A DNA stretch of 64,000 nucleotides from JAJRAN01 sp963827135 (GTDB taxonomy: Archaea > Thermoplasmatota > Thermoplasmata > Methanomassiliicoccales > UBA472), in NCBI GenBank assembly GCA_963827135.1, contig CAWGZX010000004.1, positions 217,206 to 281,205 on the forward strand, written 5' to 3'. The position numbers and the translations under genes are program-made. Position 1 is the first letter of the stretch; the number at the start of each line of letters is the position of its first letter. This document shows, piece after piece, positions 47,299-58,740 of this stretch. The notes beneath the pieces were generated by a model. It worked only from the letters and a program-made list of their open reading frames with translations. It made no database searches and had not been told where the DNA came from.

Positions 47299-50200
47299 AT
47301 GGATAAGAAAGAAGGTGCGATTCTACTTCCTATTCTCATCCTAGTGATACTGTCATTCTCAGCTTCGAGCGCTGGTCTAACCGGGTCTGAAATTACCAAT
47401 TCCTCCTACATCGATGACTTTGGCGAAAGCACGGTTTCATCTTTCGAGATGGTAGACCATCAATTGGTCGGCGAGGGAACACTATCCGATGATGCATCCC
47501 AGATCAATCCTGTGAAGGTACCCACCTCACCAAAGAGCCTCGTGGCCACCGCCGGGAACGCCCAGGTCATCCTGACCTGGTCCCCTCCAGCCAACAGCGG
47601 AGGGGTTCCGATAAACAACTACTCCGTATATCGCGGCATCTCACCAAGCGGTGAGGTCCTCCTGGTCAACATCAGCCCGGTACTAACATATACGGATATT
47701 GGTCTCACCAACGGCCAGACCTATTATTATATTGTCACCGCCTGGAATTCCGTGGGGGAGAGCGCCCCATCCAACGAGGCATCGGCCACGCCTGCCACCG
47801 TGCCCTCGGCCCCCCAGAGCTTGACCGCCTCCTCGGGCAATGCCCAAATCGGCCTGACCTGGACGGCGCCCTCGAGCAATGGTGGCAGGCCGATATTGAA
47901 CTACACCCTCTACCGTGGCACGACCTCGGGCGGAGAGACCTTGCTGACGACCCTGGGCAACGTACTATCCTACACAGACATTGGTCTCACCAACGGCCAG
48001 ACTTACTACTATGTGGTCAGGGCGGTAAACGTTGTGGGGGAAGGCCCGCTGTCTAACGAGGCCTCCGCCACCCCGGCCACCGTCCCATCATCTCCGCAGA
48101 GCCTCGTTGCCACCGCTGGGAACGCCCAGGTCACCTTGGCATGGACGGCGCCTATTAGCGACGGCGGAAGCTCGATCACCAATTACAGAATCTACCGAGG
48201 GACAACGCCGGGCGGAGAGACCTTATTAACCACCATCGGCAACGTCCTCACTTATCTGGATTCGAGCGTCACGAACGGTCAGATCTATTACTACCAAGTG
48301 AGCGCGGTGAATGGTGTGGGAGAAGGCCCCCAATCAATCGAATCCTCCGCCACTCCCATGGACGTGCCGAGCGCGCCTAGGGACTTGGCCGCGTCAGCAG
48401 GCAACGCTCACATTACTTTGACCTGGAACGCGCCAGCGAGCGACGGGGGAAGCCCGATAACCAACTACAACATCTACCGCGGAACGGCCTCGGGCGGAGA
48501 GACCCTGCTGACGACCGTCGGTGATGTGCTCACCTATGATGACTTGGGACTTGCCAATGGCCAGACCTATTACTACAGGGTCAGCGCGGTCACCGCGAAC
48601 GGAGAAGGCCTTCAATCCAATGAGGCGTCCGCGACACCGGCCACCACGCCCTCGGCGCCCCAGAGCCTCGTGGCGACCGCGGGCAACGCCCAGATCGTTC
48701 TGACTTGGACAGCGCCCTCGAGCGATGGAGGGGGGCTCATATCCAACTACAGACTGTATCGCGGCACGACCTCTGGAAGCGAGGTCCTGCTGACCACGGT
48801 CGGGAACGTCCTCACCTACACCGATGTCGGACTGACCAACGGCCAGACCTACTATTACAAGGTAAGTGCAGTGAACTGGGCCGGAGAGGGAGCACAGTCC
48901 AACGAAGCCGCGGCCGCTCCAGCCAGCGTGCCCTCGGCGCCCCAGAGCCTCGTCGCCACCTTCGGCGATGCGCAGATAAGCTTGGCCTGGTCTCCGCCGT
49001 CGAGCAATGGCGGCAGCCCGATAACCGGCTATAGGATCTACCGCGGGACATCTCCAGGCGGGGAGGTCTTGCTGACGACGGTCGGAGTAGTGTTCACCCA
49101 CCTGGACACTGGCCTGACCAACGGACAGACATATTACTATAGGGTCGGAGCGGTGAACGCCGCGGGCGAGGGCGCATCCTCCAACGAAGCGTCCGCGACC
49201 CCCGCCACCTTGCCTTCCGCCCCCCAGAGCCTCGTGGCGACCGCGGGCAATGGTCAGATCGGTCTTTCATGGATGGCTCCATCGAGCGATGGGGGCCGGT
49301 CGATCGCCAACTTCAAGGTGTATCGGGGCACCGCGCCCAACGTCGAGACCCTGTTGACCACTGTCGGGAACGTCCTCACCTATACAGACACAGGACTGAC
49401 AAACGGCCTCACCTACTACTACAAAGTTAGCGCTGTAAGCTCCATCGGCGAGGGCGCCCAGTCTGGCGAGGCTTCCGCCACCCCCGCCTCCGTGCCCGGC
49501 TCCCCCACCCTCAGCTCAGCAACGCCTGGCTTGAGCCGGGTCACGCTTGTCTGGGCAGCTCCCGGGAGCGATGGCGGCCGCGCGATCACCAACTATCAGG
49601 TCTTCCGCGGCCTCACCTCGGGGGGCGAGACGCTTTTCACCACTCTAGGCAGCGTCCTGACCTATGAGGACAACGGGCTGATCAATGGCCAGACGTATTT
49701 CTACCGGGTGGCGGCCGTCAATTCCGTAGGCGCGGGCGCGCTCTCGAACGAGCTAAGCGCCAAGCCCGTCGGCCCACCGACCGCCCCTCAGAATGTGCAG
49801 GCCCGATCCGGGGATTCTTTCATAAACATCACCTGGTCGGTCCCGGCCAGCGACGGGGGCAGTCCAGTGACCAGCTACCAGGTATGGAGGGGCCCGTCCT
49901 CGGGGACGGAGACGTTCCTGATAACCGCTGGCCTCAAGCTCTGGTTCAATGACACCGGTGTGACCAACGGCCTCACCTACTACTACTTCGTGATCGCTCA
50001 GAATTCTCAGGGCAGCGGCCAGGGCTCGAGCGAGGTGTCCGCCATGCCCAGCAAGACGACCATCGTCCCGACCGCTCCTCGGAGCCTAGTGGTCACAGCT
50101 GCGAACGCTCAGGCGTCCTTGACGTGGTCGGCGCCGGCCAGTGACGGAGGGGCTCCAGTAACGCATTACTCAGTGTACCGCGGCACGGCGCCTGGAGCGA

Positions 50201-53200
50201 GGTCGCTACTAACCGTCCTCGGCCCGGTCCTTAGCTATACCGATACCGGCCTGACCAACGGCCAGATATACTATTACACAGTGAGCGCGACAAACGATGT
50301 CGGCGAGGGGGCTCAGTCCAATGAGGCCTCGGCGACCCCGGCGACCGTCCCCTCGGCCCCGCAGGCCCTCTCTGCCTCCTCAGGCAACGCCCAGGTCGTC
50401 CTGACCTGGTCCGCTCCCGCCAGCAACGGCGGTTCCTCGATCACTGGTTATAAGGTCTATCGCGGCACCACCTCGGGAGGGGAGGTCTTCTGACCACCCT
50501 CGGCAATGTCCTGACCTATACCAACACCGGGCTGACCAATGGCCAGATCTATTATTACAAGGTCAGCGCGGTGAATTCAGTAGGAGAGGGGGCCCAATCC
50601 ACCGAGGCCTCGGCCGTCCCGGTGACCGTGCCTTCATCGCCTACGCTCACATCCTCTACACCTGGCAACGCCCAGATCGTCTTGGCATGGACGGCACCGA
50701 GCAACAATGGTGGGTCCTCGGTCACCAACTACAAGGTCTATCGTGGTACTTCCTCGGGAGGGGAGACCCTCCTCACCACCTTAGGCAACCTGCTCTCCTT
50801 CACGGATACCGGGCTAACCAACGGGCAGACCTACTATTACAAGGTCAGCGCCGTCAACTCGGTCGGCGAAGGCGGGCAGTCCAACGAGCTCAATGCCAAA
50901 CCCATCGGACCGCCGGCTACGCCTCAGAACATCCAGACGAAGCCTGGCGATGCCTTCGTCAACCTTACCTGGCTTGCCCCAGCCAGCGATGGCGGAAGCG
51001 CCATCACCAACTACCAGGTGATGAGGGGCCTGACCTCGGGAGCGGAGACCTTCCTGGCCAACGCCGGCCTCAAGTTCTGGTACAACGACACGGGCTTGAA
51101 CAATGGCCAGATCTACTATTACAGAGTGAGGGCGGTCAATGCCCTTGGCGCGGGGCCGAACTCCAGCGAGGTGTCCGCGACACCTAGCCAAACGGCGACC
51201 GTCCCGTCGGCCCCGCAGAGCCTAACTGCCATAGCCAGCAACGCTCAGGTCGTATTGAGCTGGAACGCTCCCTCCGACAACGGAGGCTCCCCGATCACCA
51301 ATTACCGAGTGTACCGCGGGACGACGCCGGGAGGAGAGACGCTGCTCATCACGCTCGGCGACCTATTGACCTACACCGATACAGGGTTAACCAATGGCCA
51401 GACGTATTACTACACGGGCAGCGCTCTTAATTCTGTTGGCGAAGGACCTCGGTCCAACGAGGCATCGGCCACCCCTGCCAACGTTCCCTCGGCCCCTCAA
51501 GCCCTTTCCGCCACCGCTGGCAATGCGCAAGCAACCTTGACATGGACATCCCCTTCCGACGACGGCGGAAGCTCGATCACGAACTATGTCATCTATCGAG
51601 GGACCACCTCAGGAGGAGAGGTCATCCTGACCTCGATAGGCAATGTCCTGACATATCTGGACACCGGCCTCTCCAATGGACAGACCTATTACTACAAGGT
51701 CAGCGCGATCAACGCCATCGGTGAAGGCTCCCAGTCCGATGAGGTCTCCGCAACCCCTGGCACAGTGCCTTCCGCGCCACAGAACCTCATCGTGATCCCC
51801 GGCGACTCCTTCGTCAACCTGACCTGGATGCCGCCAGCGAGCGACGGCGGTAGTGCGATCCTCAATTATACCATCTACCGGGGGACGGCGCCGGGAGCGG
51901 AGGTCTTCCTGTTGGTTATCGGACCTTCGCTCGGTTACATCGACTCGGGGCTCACCAATGGCCAGACATATTACTTCAAGGTGAGCGCCACAAGCGCGAC
52001 AGGCGAAGGCGCTCAGTCAAATGAGGCATCCGCCACTCCGGCCAACGTGCCTTCGGAACCGCAGAACCTCACGGCAACAGCCGATGACTCCGAGGTAAAC
52101 CTGACCTGGTCTTCGCCCTTGAGCGATGGCGGGAGCCCGATCATCGGCTTTAACCTATATCGTGGCACGGAATCCGAGAACATGAACCTTCTGGTTGCCC
52201 TCGGAAACGTGCTCTCGTACGTCGATGCCGGGCTCACGAACGGGCAGATCTACTACTACAAGGTCAGCGCCTGGAATGCGTTCGGGGAGGGCGCCACTTC
52301 TGCCGAGGCCTCGGCCGTTCCGGCCACCGTTCCTTCCGCGCCAGGGAATCTGACCGCCTCCAGAGGGAATGCCGAGATCATTCTAGAATGGTCATCGCCT
52401 GAGAGCGATGGTGGCAGTCCCGTGACGAATTACACCATATATCGAAGCATTCAGCCTGGTACCGAAGCCATCCTTGCGGTCATGGGCGGCGCCCTCAATT
52501 ACACGGACAGTGGGCTCGCCAACGGCTTGACCTATTACTATGTGGTGAGGGCCATCAACGCCATAGGCGAAGGGGGACCATCCAACGAGGTCTCCGCCAC
52601 GCCTGCCTCGGTACCATCGGCGCCCCTAAACTTGACCGCCACGCCTGGGATCTCCCAGATCACCCTTGATTGGACGGCGCCGGTCAGCGATGGAGGCAGC
52701 CAAATAACCAACTACACGATCTATCGCGGGACGAGCTCGGGTGGGGAAGTGTTGCTGGTGACAATTGGCGACGCCCTCAGCTATGTCGACTCCTCGCTCG
52801 CCAACGGCCAGATCTATTACTATGAGATAAGTGCCTCGAGCGCCATCGGCGAAGGTCCGCTCTCCGAGGAGGCATCTGCGATACTACCCACCACGCCCTC
52901 GTCCCCCGGCGATCTGACCGCATCCTCAGGCGACATGCAGATCGCCCTCGCCTGGACATCCCCAGGGAATGATGGCGGGAGCCCGATCACGAGCTACCTG
53001 ATATATCGTGGGGGGGTTCCTGGGGAACTGAGCCTGCTGACCACCGTCGGCGACGTCCTCGCCTATATCGACAGCGGCCTTGAGAACGGTCATGTTTACT
53101 ACTACATGGTGAGCGCCGTGAATGCCGTGGGAGAGGGTGCTCCCTCGAACGAAGCATGGGCGACCCCTTCCACGGTCCCTTCGGCCCCGCTCGGACTTCT

Positions 53201-54200
53201 GGCCTTGGCCAGCGATCGAGCCATCGAATTGAATTGGACGTCACCGTCCTACGAGGGGCCAGGGGCGCTCTATTATCACCTACTTCGGGATGATGCTGAG
53301 ATCTGGTCCGGGACTTCCACTAGCTATCACGACAACCAGGTGACGAAGGGGCGCATGTATTCCTATCAAGTGGCGGCTCAGAACTCGGTCGGCAGAGGTG
53401 CCAATAGCAGTGGGGTGAGGGCTGCCGCCTTCGGCCCCCCTGACCCTCCTTGGGGTTTGACTGCAGTTCCAGGGAATGGAGAGGTCTCACTGAGCTGGGA
53501 GGAGGTCAACTACAGCGGACCTGGAATGCTGACCTACTTCATCTACCGCGACGGATGGCGGATTTGGAGCGGCAATGTGACCGATTATCTCGACACATCT
53601 GTCTACAATGGTATGACATATTTGTACCAGGTGGCCGCATCCAACGCCATTGGACGGAGCGCGAACTCGTCCATAAAGAGCGCAGCGCCACAGGGCCCTC
53701 CGACCCCTCCGCTTGGATTTCAGGCGCAACCCGGTCCGGGCTCCGTCCAACTCAACTGGAGCGCCCCTGCCTATTGTGGCCCAGGCAATATAATTTACAT
53801 CATCTTCCGAGATGGTATGCTGATCTGGAGCGGCGAGGAGACCGAGTTCGAGGACTCGGGGCTGTTGGAGAACGTCGCGCATTCCTATACCATAGTGGCA
53901 TACAACTCGATCGGCAGGGGGGCGAACAGCACCTCGGTTCAGGTCGTGCCTTTGTCCACGCAGAGCGAGCCTCCTCCCTACTGGGGGTTGGTCACCTTCC
54001 TGGGCTTCGTGGGCATCGCCGCCATACCCATGAGCTTGCTGGCCTATCGCATGTATCATATCCGATACATCCGGTCCGTCTCGATGCTTCCCGACATGAG
54101 ATGCCCGAGCTGCGGGACGGTCATCCCAGCCACCGCCGCCAAATGTCCGGTATGCAGGGTGCGCTTCACCGTGCGCAAGATCGTCAAAGAGAAGCCTTGA
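47299..54200 (+). CDS. Giant fibronectin type III surface protein with membrane anchor and cytoplasmic zinc ribbon (one frameshift)
   Basis: The gene encodes about 2300 residues. An N-terminal signal peptide (MDKKEGAILLPILILVILSF) is followed by about 23 FN3 domains of about 90 residues. Most begin VPSAPQSLVATAGNAQ or similar and contain TYYYKVSAVNxxGEG. A single-base loss near 50491 makes a TGA; adding a base gives EVLLTTLGNVLTY in frame. The last three domains differ (GPGxLxYxIYRDG). Then come a membrane helix (VTFLGFVGIAAIPMSLLAY) and a cytoplasmic zinc ribbon CPSCG...CPVCR. It likely acts in adhesion or cell-surface structure. Confidence 0.85.
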
Positions 54201-54316
54201 GCTCACCTGACCGGAAGAAATGATGAATCATCACATTCGTCGGTAAGCACGTTCTATCAAGAATGCAATATGATTGTCCGCCTAATGGAGGGAGTCCGCC
54301 ACTGTCTGCTTCTTAA

Positions 54317-54325
54317 GTTTAAATA
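54317..54325 (+). promoter_or_regulatory. Promoter of beta-helix/peptidase gene
   Basis: The sequence TTAAGTTTAAATACACC has a good BRE and TATA (GTTTAAATA at 54317-54325). The start is placed at TTG 54453, with AGGAGG 7 bases upstream, so the leader is about 100 bases. The 252-base interval before it holds no other gene. Confidence 0.5.
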
Positions 54326-54452
54326 CACCGCCCACAAATCATGACTCGAGGCCTTGAGACTTTCACTGATCCTTGCATCCATTATGCACACCACCTGTCA
54401 ATGAACTTTTTTTTCCTATGATGAGGCCAACGTCAGAATAGGAGGAATAAAG

Positions 54453-57400
54453 TTGGGAGCCGGAGAAGCTTGGTGGGGAATCGTTCCATGGCATGCGCTA
54501 TGTAAGGTGAAGAGCACGTTAGCGATCGCTGCGGTCCTTTCCTTGTTATTCGCAGGCATAGTCTTCGCCCCGTCCACCTCTTCGGCAACGCCCTCGCCCA
54601 CTTTCGATTTCCTCAATGTACCTGGCGATAACGCTACCATAGAGGAGGCATACTCATGGCTAAATGAGGGTGGGACCATCATGGTGGCACCGGGGACGCA
54701 TCTCGTTTCCCTGAGCATCCAGAGGCACGTCCACATCGTATCCGCAGGCGGTGCTGAGTCCACCATCCTGAGGCCTAGACACGGGAACATGTTCAGCGTC
54801 AACACCGCTTGCACCATCTCCGGGTTCACCGCCTATGGCAACGGGACCAACTTTGTCGCCACTGCAGACTCGGCTGAGGATGTCGTCGTCACGGACAATG
54901 TGATCATCAACGCGAGCGTATTGGGGCGGGGCCAAGGATTCGTCTTCACCGGTAACAACGTAGATGGGCGTAATGCCTATCGCTACTTGCATCTGGACGG
55001 CGATGAAGGGCTCGCGAAGCAGAACGTCTTCACCAATGGCTTGGAAATAAGGATCGAGGGCGAGAACTGCAGCTTCTCCGAGAACGACCTCGAAGGGTGC
55101 GGCGTGCGCATCAATGGGGACCATAACACAGTCAGCAAGAACGACTTCCAGGGTTCAGGCCCTTTTGATTGGGGAATCATCTCCTCCGCCCGATTTACTC
55201 AGATCGCCAACAATACCTTCCAAGATTGCGAGACCTGCCTCGACAGCGACGGATTCTTCGAGGTGGTGGCCGACAACGTTGCCAGCAACTGCTCTTGGGG
55301 ATTCGACCTCGACTCTCCAGGGGAGATCGTCGAAGATCGTTCGCAACAACCTCTCGGACTGCCTCGCCCCAATCTACACCAACAACCGCGACTACGACCT
55401 GATAAAGGATAACCACATCTGGACATCCCAGTCCATCGACCATTCTGGCGGGATAGTCGTATCGGGGGCGTCCGAGGTGTCCGTCCTGGGGAACCGCGTC
55501 GACCATGCCATCCGCGGCATCATTGTGCAGGGGGACAACTGCACCATGAATGGTAATAAGGTCTTGCGGGTGGGCCAGATATTTATCGATGCGGTCATCG
55601 GCATGGGCGCCTACTTCAGCGACGGCGAGGTCAGGGGGAACACCATCATCGATATCTACGACCAGGGGCTGGTAATCGGGGCTTCGAGGAACCTGATCGA
55701 CAGCAACCTTATCCAGGATTGCGAGCGGCCCATCTCCGTCTACTCGAGCGCCATGCACAACACCATCACCAACAATGACATGATCGATAACAATCTGACC
55801 TGCTTCGAAGGGCGGCTGAGCAACACCTGGGACCATAACCTCTTCTCGGACTACTCTGGCCCGGACGCGAACGGTGATGGGGTCGGGGACCTGCCCTACC
55901 TCATCGACGGGGGCAACCAGGATCCCACCCCCGCATCTTCCAGGATTCGGGGCATCAGGTGGGTGAGATCAACTGGGGATATTGCCCATCACCTTCCCTG
56001 AGAGCCCGCAGCACGCAGGACAACTGCTGATCCAGACCCTTGACTACTACGAAGAGCTAGGGAAGAAGATCGCCGACTACTTCGACGAGGTCTCCTATGG
56101 CGCGCTGAAGGTGAACATACAGGTGCTGCACAAGCCGGACGGGAGCATGTTCTCGCTCCCAGAGGAATCAGCGGTGGTGAGCACCTGGACCGGCCAGCAG
56201 TTCGTCAATACGGGCGGTGGCGGCGGTCGATGCCGGCGTAGACTTCCGGTCATACGATTACGATGCGATCGGGGGCAAAGGGGTGGTGGCCTTCGTGGCC
56301 CCGGGCTTCATCTTCACGGCCAGCAACCCCTTCGCCACCCCTACCTCCTCCTACTTCATGTACAAGGGGGCGGCCGACGGGGGGTGGGCCGCGGACGGCA
56401 CCACCATGGACATCATCCTGACCTTCGCCCAGAGCTCGCAGGGCAGCTCCAAGGTCATCCGCCCGTTGGCGCACGAGTTCGCACACTGTGTGGGCAAGCT
56501 GCTGGTGACCAGCGTTTCGAAGTCGCCTGGGTTCGGAGGTACCTGGGGCCTACCGGACGAGTACTTCATCGGCAACGTGAAGGCCTTCCAATCCCTGATG
56601 GGGAAGATGGCCCACCCGCAACTGGAGAAGGTCCACCTGGACGCCTTCAGCAAGCATTGGCTGAACTGGCTGGAGTATCAGGAGATGGAGCTGGATAATA
56701 CGTACCAGATGAAGCCCCTGTCCCGGATGAGCCTAGGGGATAAGATACTGGTCCACAGCTACGTGCCCGAGTCCCCGAGCTCCTACACCAAAGAGGGCAT
56801 GTACCTACTTGGAGTGCAGGAGCCGGGACAGCCTAGATAGCGACTGGGACACGGAGACGTCGCCGTTCTGGGTCGTGAACGTATACCTATTGGAAGTCAT
56901 GAGGGACCATCTCAACTACAACCTCATGGGCCAGCTGCAATGGGACGGCCAGGCGCTGATAGTACCGGACATGGGCCTGGCCTTCCAAGCCCTCTCGGTC
57001 ATGGGAGCGAACGGCACCAGCGTGCGCATGATCAAGTACGAGCTGGCCGACATGACCGGAGCGACACTGGTGCCCGAGGGCGGGATAATCAAGAAGATAC
57101 CCGGCCTGCATCCCATGGACATAGATGCGGAGCAGCTGCCGGACATGGACCTGCACGCCTACGCCGAGGATGGCAGCCATGTCGGCATGAACTATGACAC
57201 AGGCGAGTTCGAGGTCCAGATACCTGGCGCCATCTATTCCGGCGATCTGCTGCAAGGCCGGGAGTGGATCTATGTGCCCTCCTCATTCGATCCTAGGTTC
57301 GAGGTGAGCTCGGCCGACACGCTGCGCTTCCTCGACGAGTACCCCTCGGCCTACCAGTACACGGACGGCATGGACACCGTGCAATTGCAGGTGGGCAGAT

Positions 57401-57891
57401 GGGGCGAGGATAACAAGCTTTACACCAGCGACCTGGAGCTGCGGCAGCTGGTTGCGGGGGATGAGTATGAGGTGCCTTACGGAATCCAACAAAACCAGGA
57501 CGGCTCCTACTCCGTGGACATCACGGACGTGGGCATGTTCCAGGTGATTTTCCAACGCACCGGCCTTCCTGCGAACACAGAATGGAAGGTGGTGGTGGAC
57601 GGAGCCGAGTACTCCACCTTCATCGCCTTCATGGAGATGACCTTGAGCGAGGGTGTTCACTCGTACTCTGTGCCATCGGTACATGGATACCAGGCTGAGC
57701 AGGCCTCGGGCACGTTCACGGTCTCGGGGGCGGGGACCAACCTGACCATTGAGTTCAGTCAAGAGCAGGGAGAGGTGCTGCCAGAGCTCGATGAGAGCGC
57801 CCTAATGATTATAGGGATAGGCGCATTGGTGGTGCTGGTCATTGCGATCGCATTGGTAGCGCGCTCAAGAAGGAAAAAGCCTCGAAGCTAG
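54453..57891 (+). CDS. Membrane-anchored beta-helix plus M6-like metallopeptidase protein (five frameshifts)
   Basis: The repaired protein has about 1146 residues. It has an N-terminal signal region (KSTLAIAAVLSLLFAGIVF), a NosD-like right-handed beta-helix (about residues 50-490), and an M6-like peptidase with zinc motif RPLAHEFAHCVGKLL and TWGLPDEYF...SLMGKMAHP. A beta domain, one C-terminal helix (ALMIIGIGALVVLVIAIALV) and a basic tail RSRRKKPRS follow. Breaks occur near 55330, 55932, 55986, 56212 and 56822; three are at C or G runs. No promoter or start separates the halves, so a single polypeptide is favoured. Two adjacent genes remain possible. Confidence 0.6.
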
Positions 57892-58025
57892 ATTGCGGGA
57901 CGATCGATGATCATTGCGATTTGGCCAGTGCTCGTTTAACTACGATGCTATATATTGTTGGAAACGAGGAACGGTTGCCTTATTACCAGGACAAGGGTTA
58001 TTCCCTCGTTCTCTAGAACGGGCGG

Positions 58026-58514
58026 ATGAGCATGAAAGGAACGAATGGCTCCATCAAATTGCTTGCTTCAACGATCATCATATTTTCGATGCTGACATCA
58101 GTGACATTCCTAGGGACCTGCCAGGCGGCGACGCTCGACGAATCACCCCTATTCATCACAGGTACGGTGGTCGATGGCAACGGAGATCCGATCTCCGGAG
58201 CGAGGGTGACCTTGGAGACCGCGATGTACGTCCTGACGGACGAGCAGGGCCGTTTCAACATCTCCGCTGCCGCGGGCGATCACACCCTGACCATCAGCTT
58301 CAGCGGGGCGGCTACTAAGACGGTGAGCGTGACCTTGGGTTCTGAGAGCGAGGACGTCGGCACCGTCGAGCTGTTGCCACAGCCGGTCAATGATACCCTC
58401 ATCTATGGCTCCATAGTCCTGGCGATAGTCGTCGCCGCACTCATGCTCTTCTACATCTACTGGGGAGGCAAGAAGCAGGACGAGGAGGAGCGGAAGGCGA
58501 AGGAGAAGAAGTGA
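58026..58514 (+). CDS. Membrane-anchored carboxypeptidase-regulatory-like (CarboxypepD_reg) protein
   Basis: The 162-residue protein has a signal peptide (to about residue 35) and one beta domain with GTVVDGNGDPISGARVTLE and GRFNISAAAGDHTLTISF, typical of carboxypeptidase-regulatory-like domains. A C-terminal helix (LIYGSIVLAIVVAALMLFYI) and a charged tail follow. The start is ATG 58026 or 58032. A TATA-like GCTATATATTG lies about 78 bases upstream. It shares the anchor layout of its larger neighbours. Confidence 0.72.
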   Translation: MSMKGTNGSIKLLASTIIIFSMLTSVTFLGTCQAATLDESPLFITGTVVDGNGDPISGARVTLETAMYVLTDEQGRFNISAAAGDHTLTISFSGAATKTVSVTLGSESEDVGTVELLPQPVNDTLIYGSIVLAIVVAALMLFYIYWGGKKQDEEERKAKEKK

Positions 58515-58740
58515 GGCGCTCGCCTCCCTCTTTTATAAAGATGAATGCTGAGATGACATCGCATGCTAGCTAGACGAAGCGTGAAAAATCCCTAATCCAT
58601 AATTTGGAACTCGTCGTTGAAGTCAGCCATCGAGAGGCAAGGAAAATAACCACTACCTCCTTATTAGGTTAAAATCAGAAATGAGGTTTAAGAGGTTTGG
58701 GGGCTTCGACCAGCCCCTATTTGTGGAACGATGCGGCCCA

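Noticed and set aside
47500..54000. DNA-level repeats in the FN3 gene as a CRISPR array or satellite
   Set aside because: The repeats are about 270-290 bases, in frame and diverged, and encode FN3 domains.
54453..57891. TGA or TAG at the frame breaks read as selenocysteine or pyrrolysine
   Set aside because: The reading frame changes at each break, so recoding of a stop does not restore the protein; single-base repair does.
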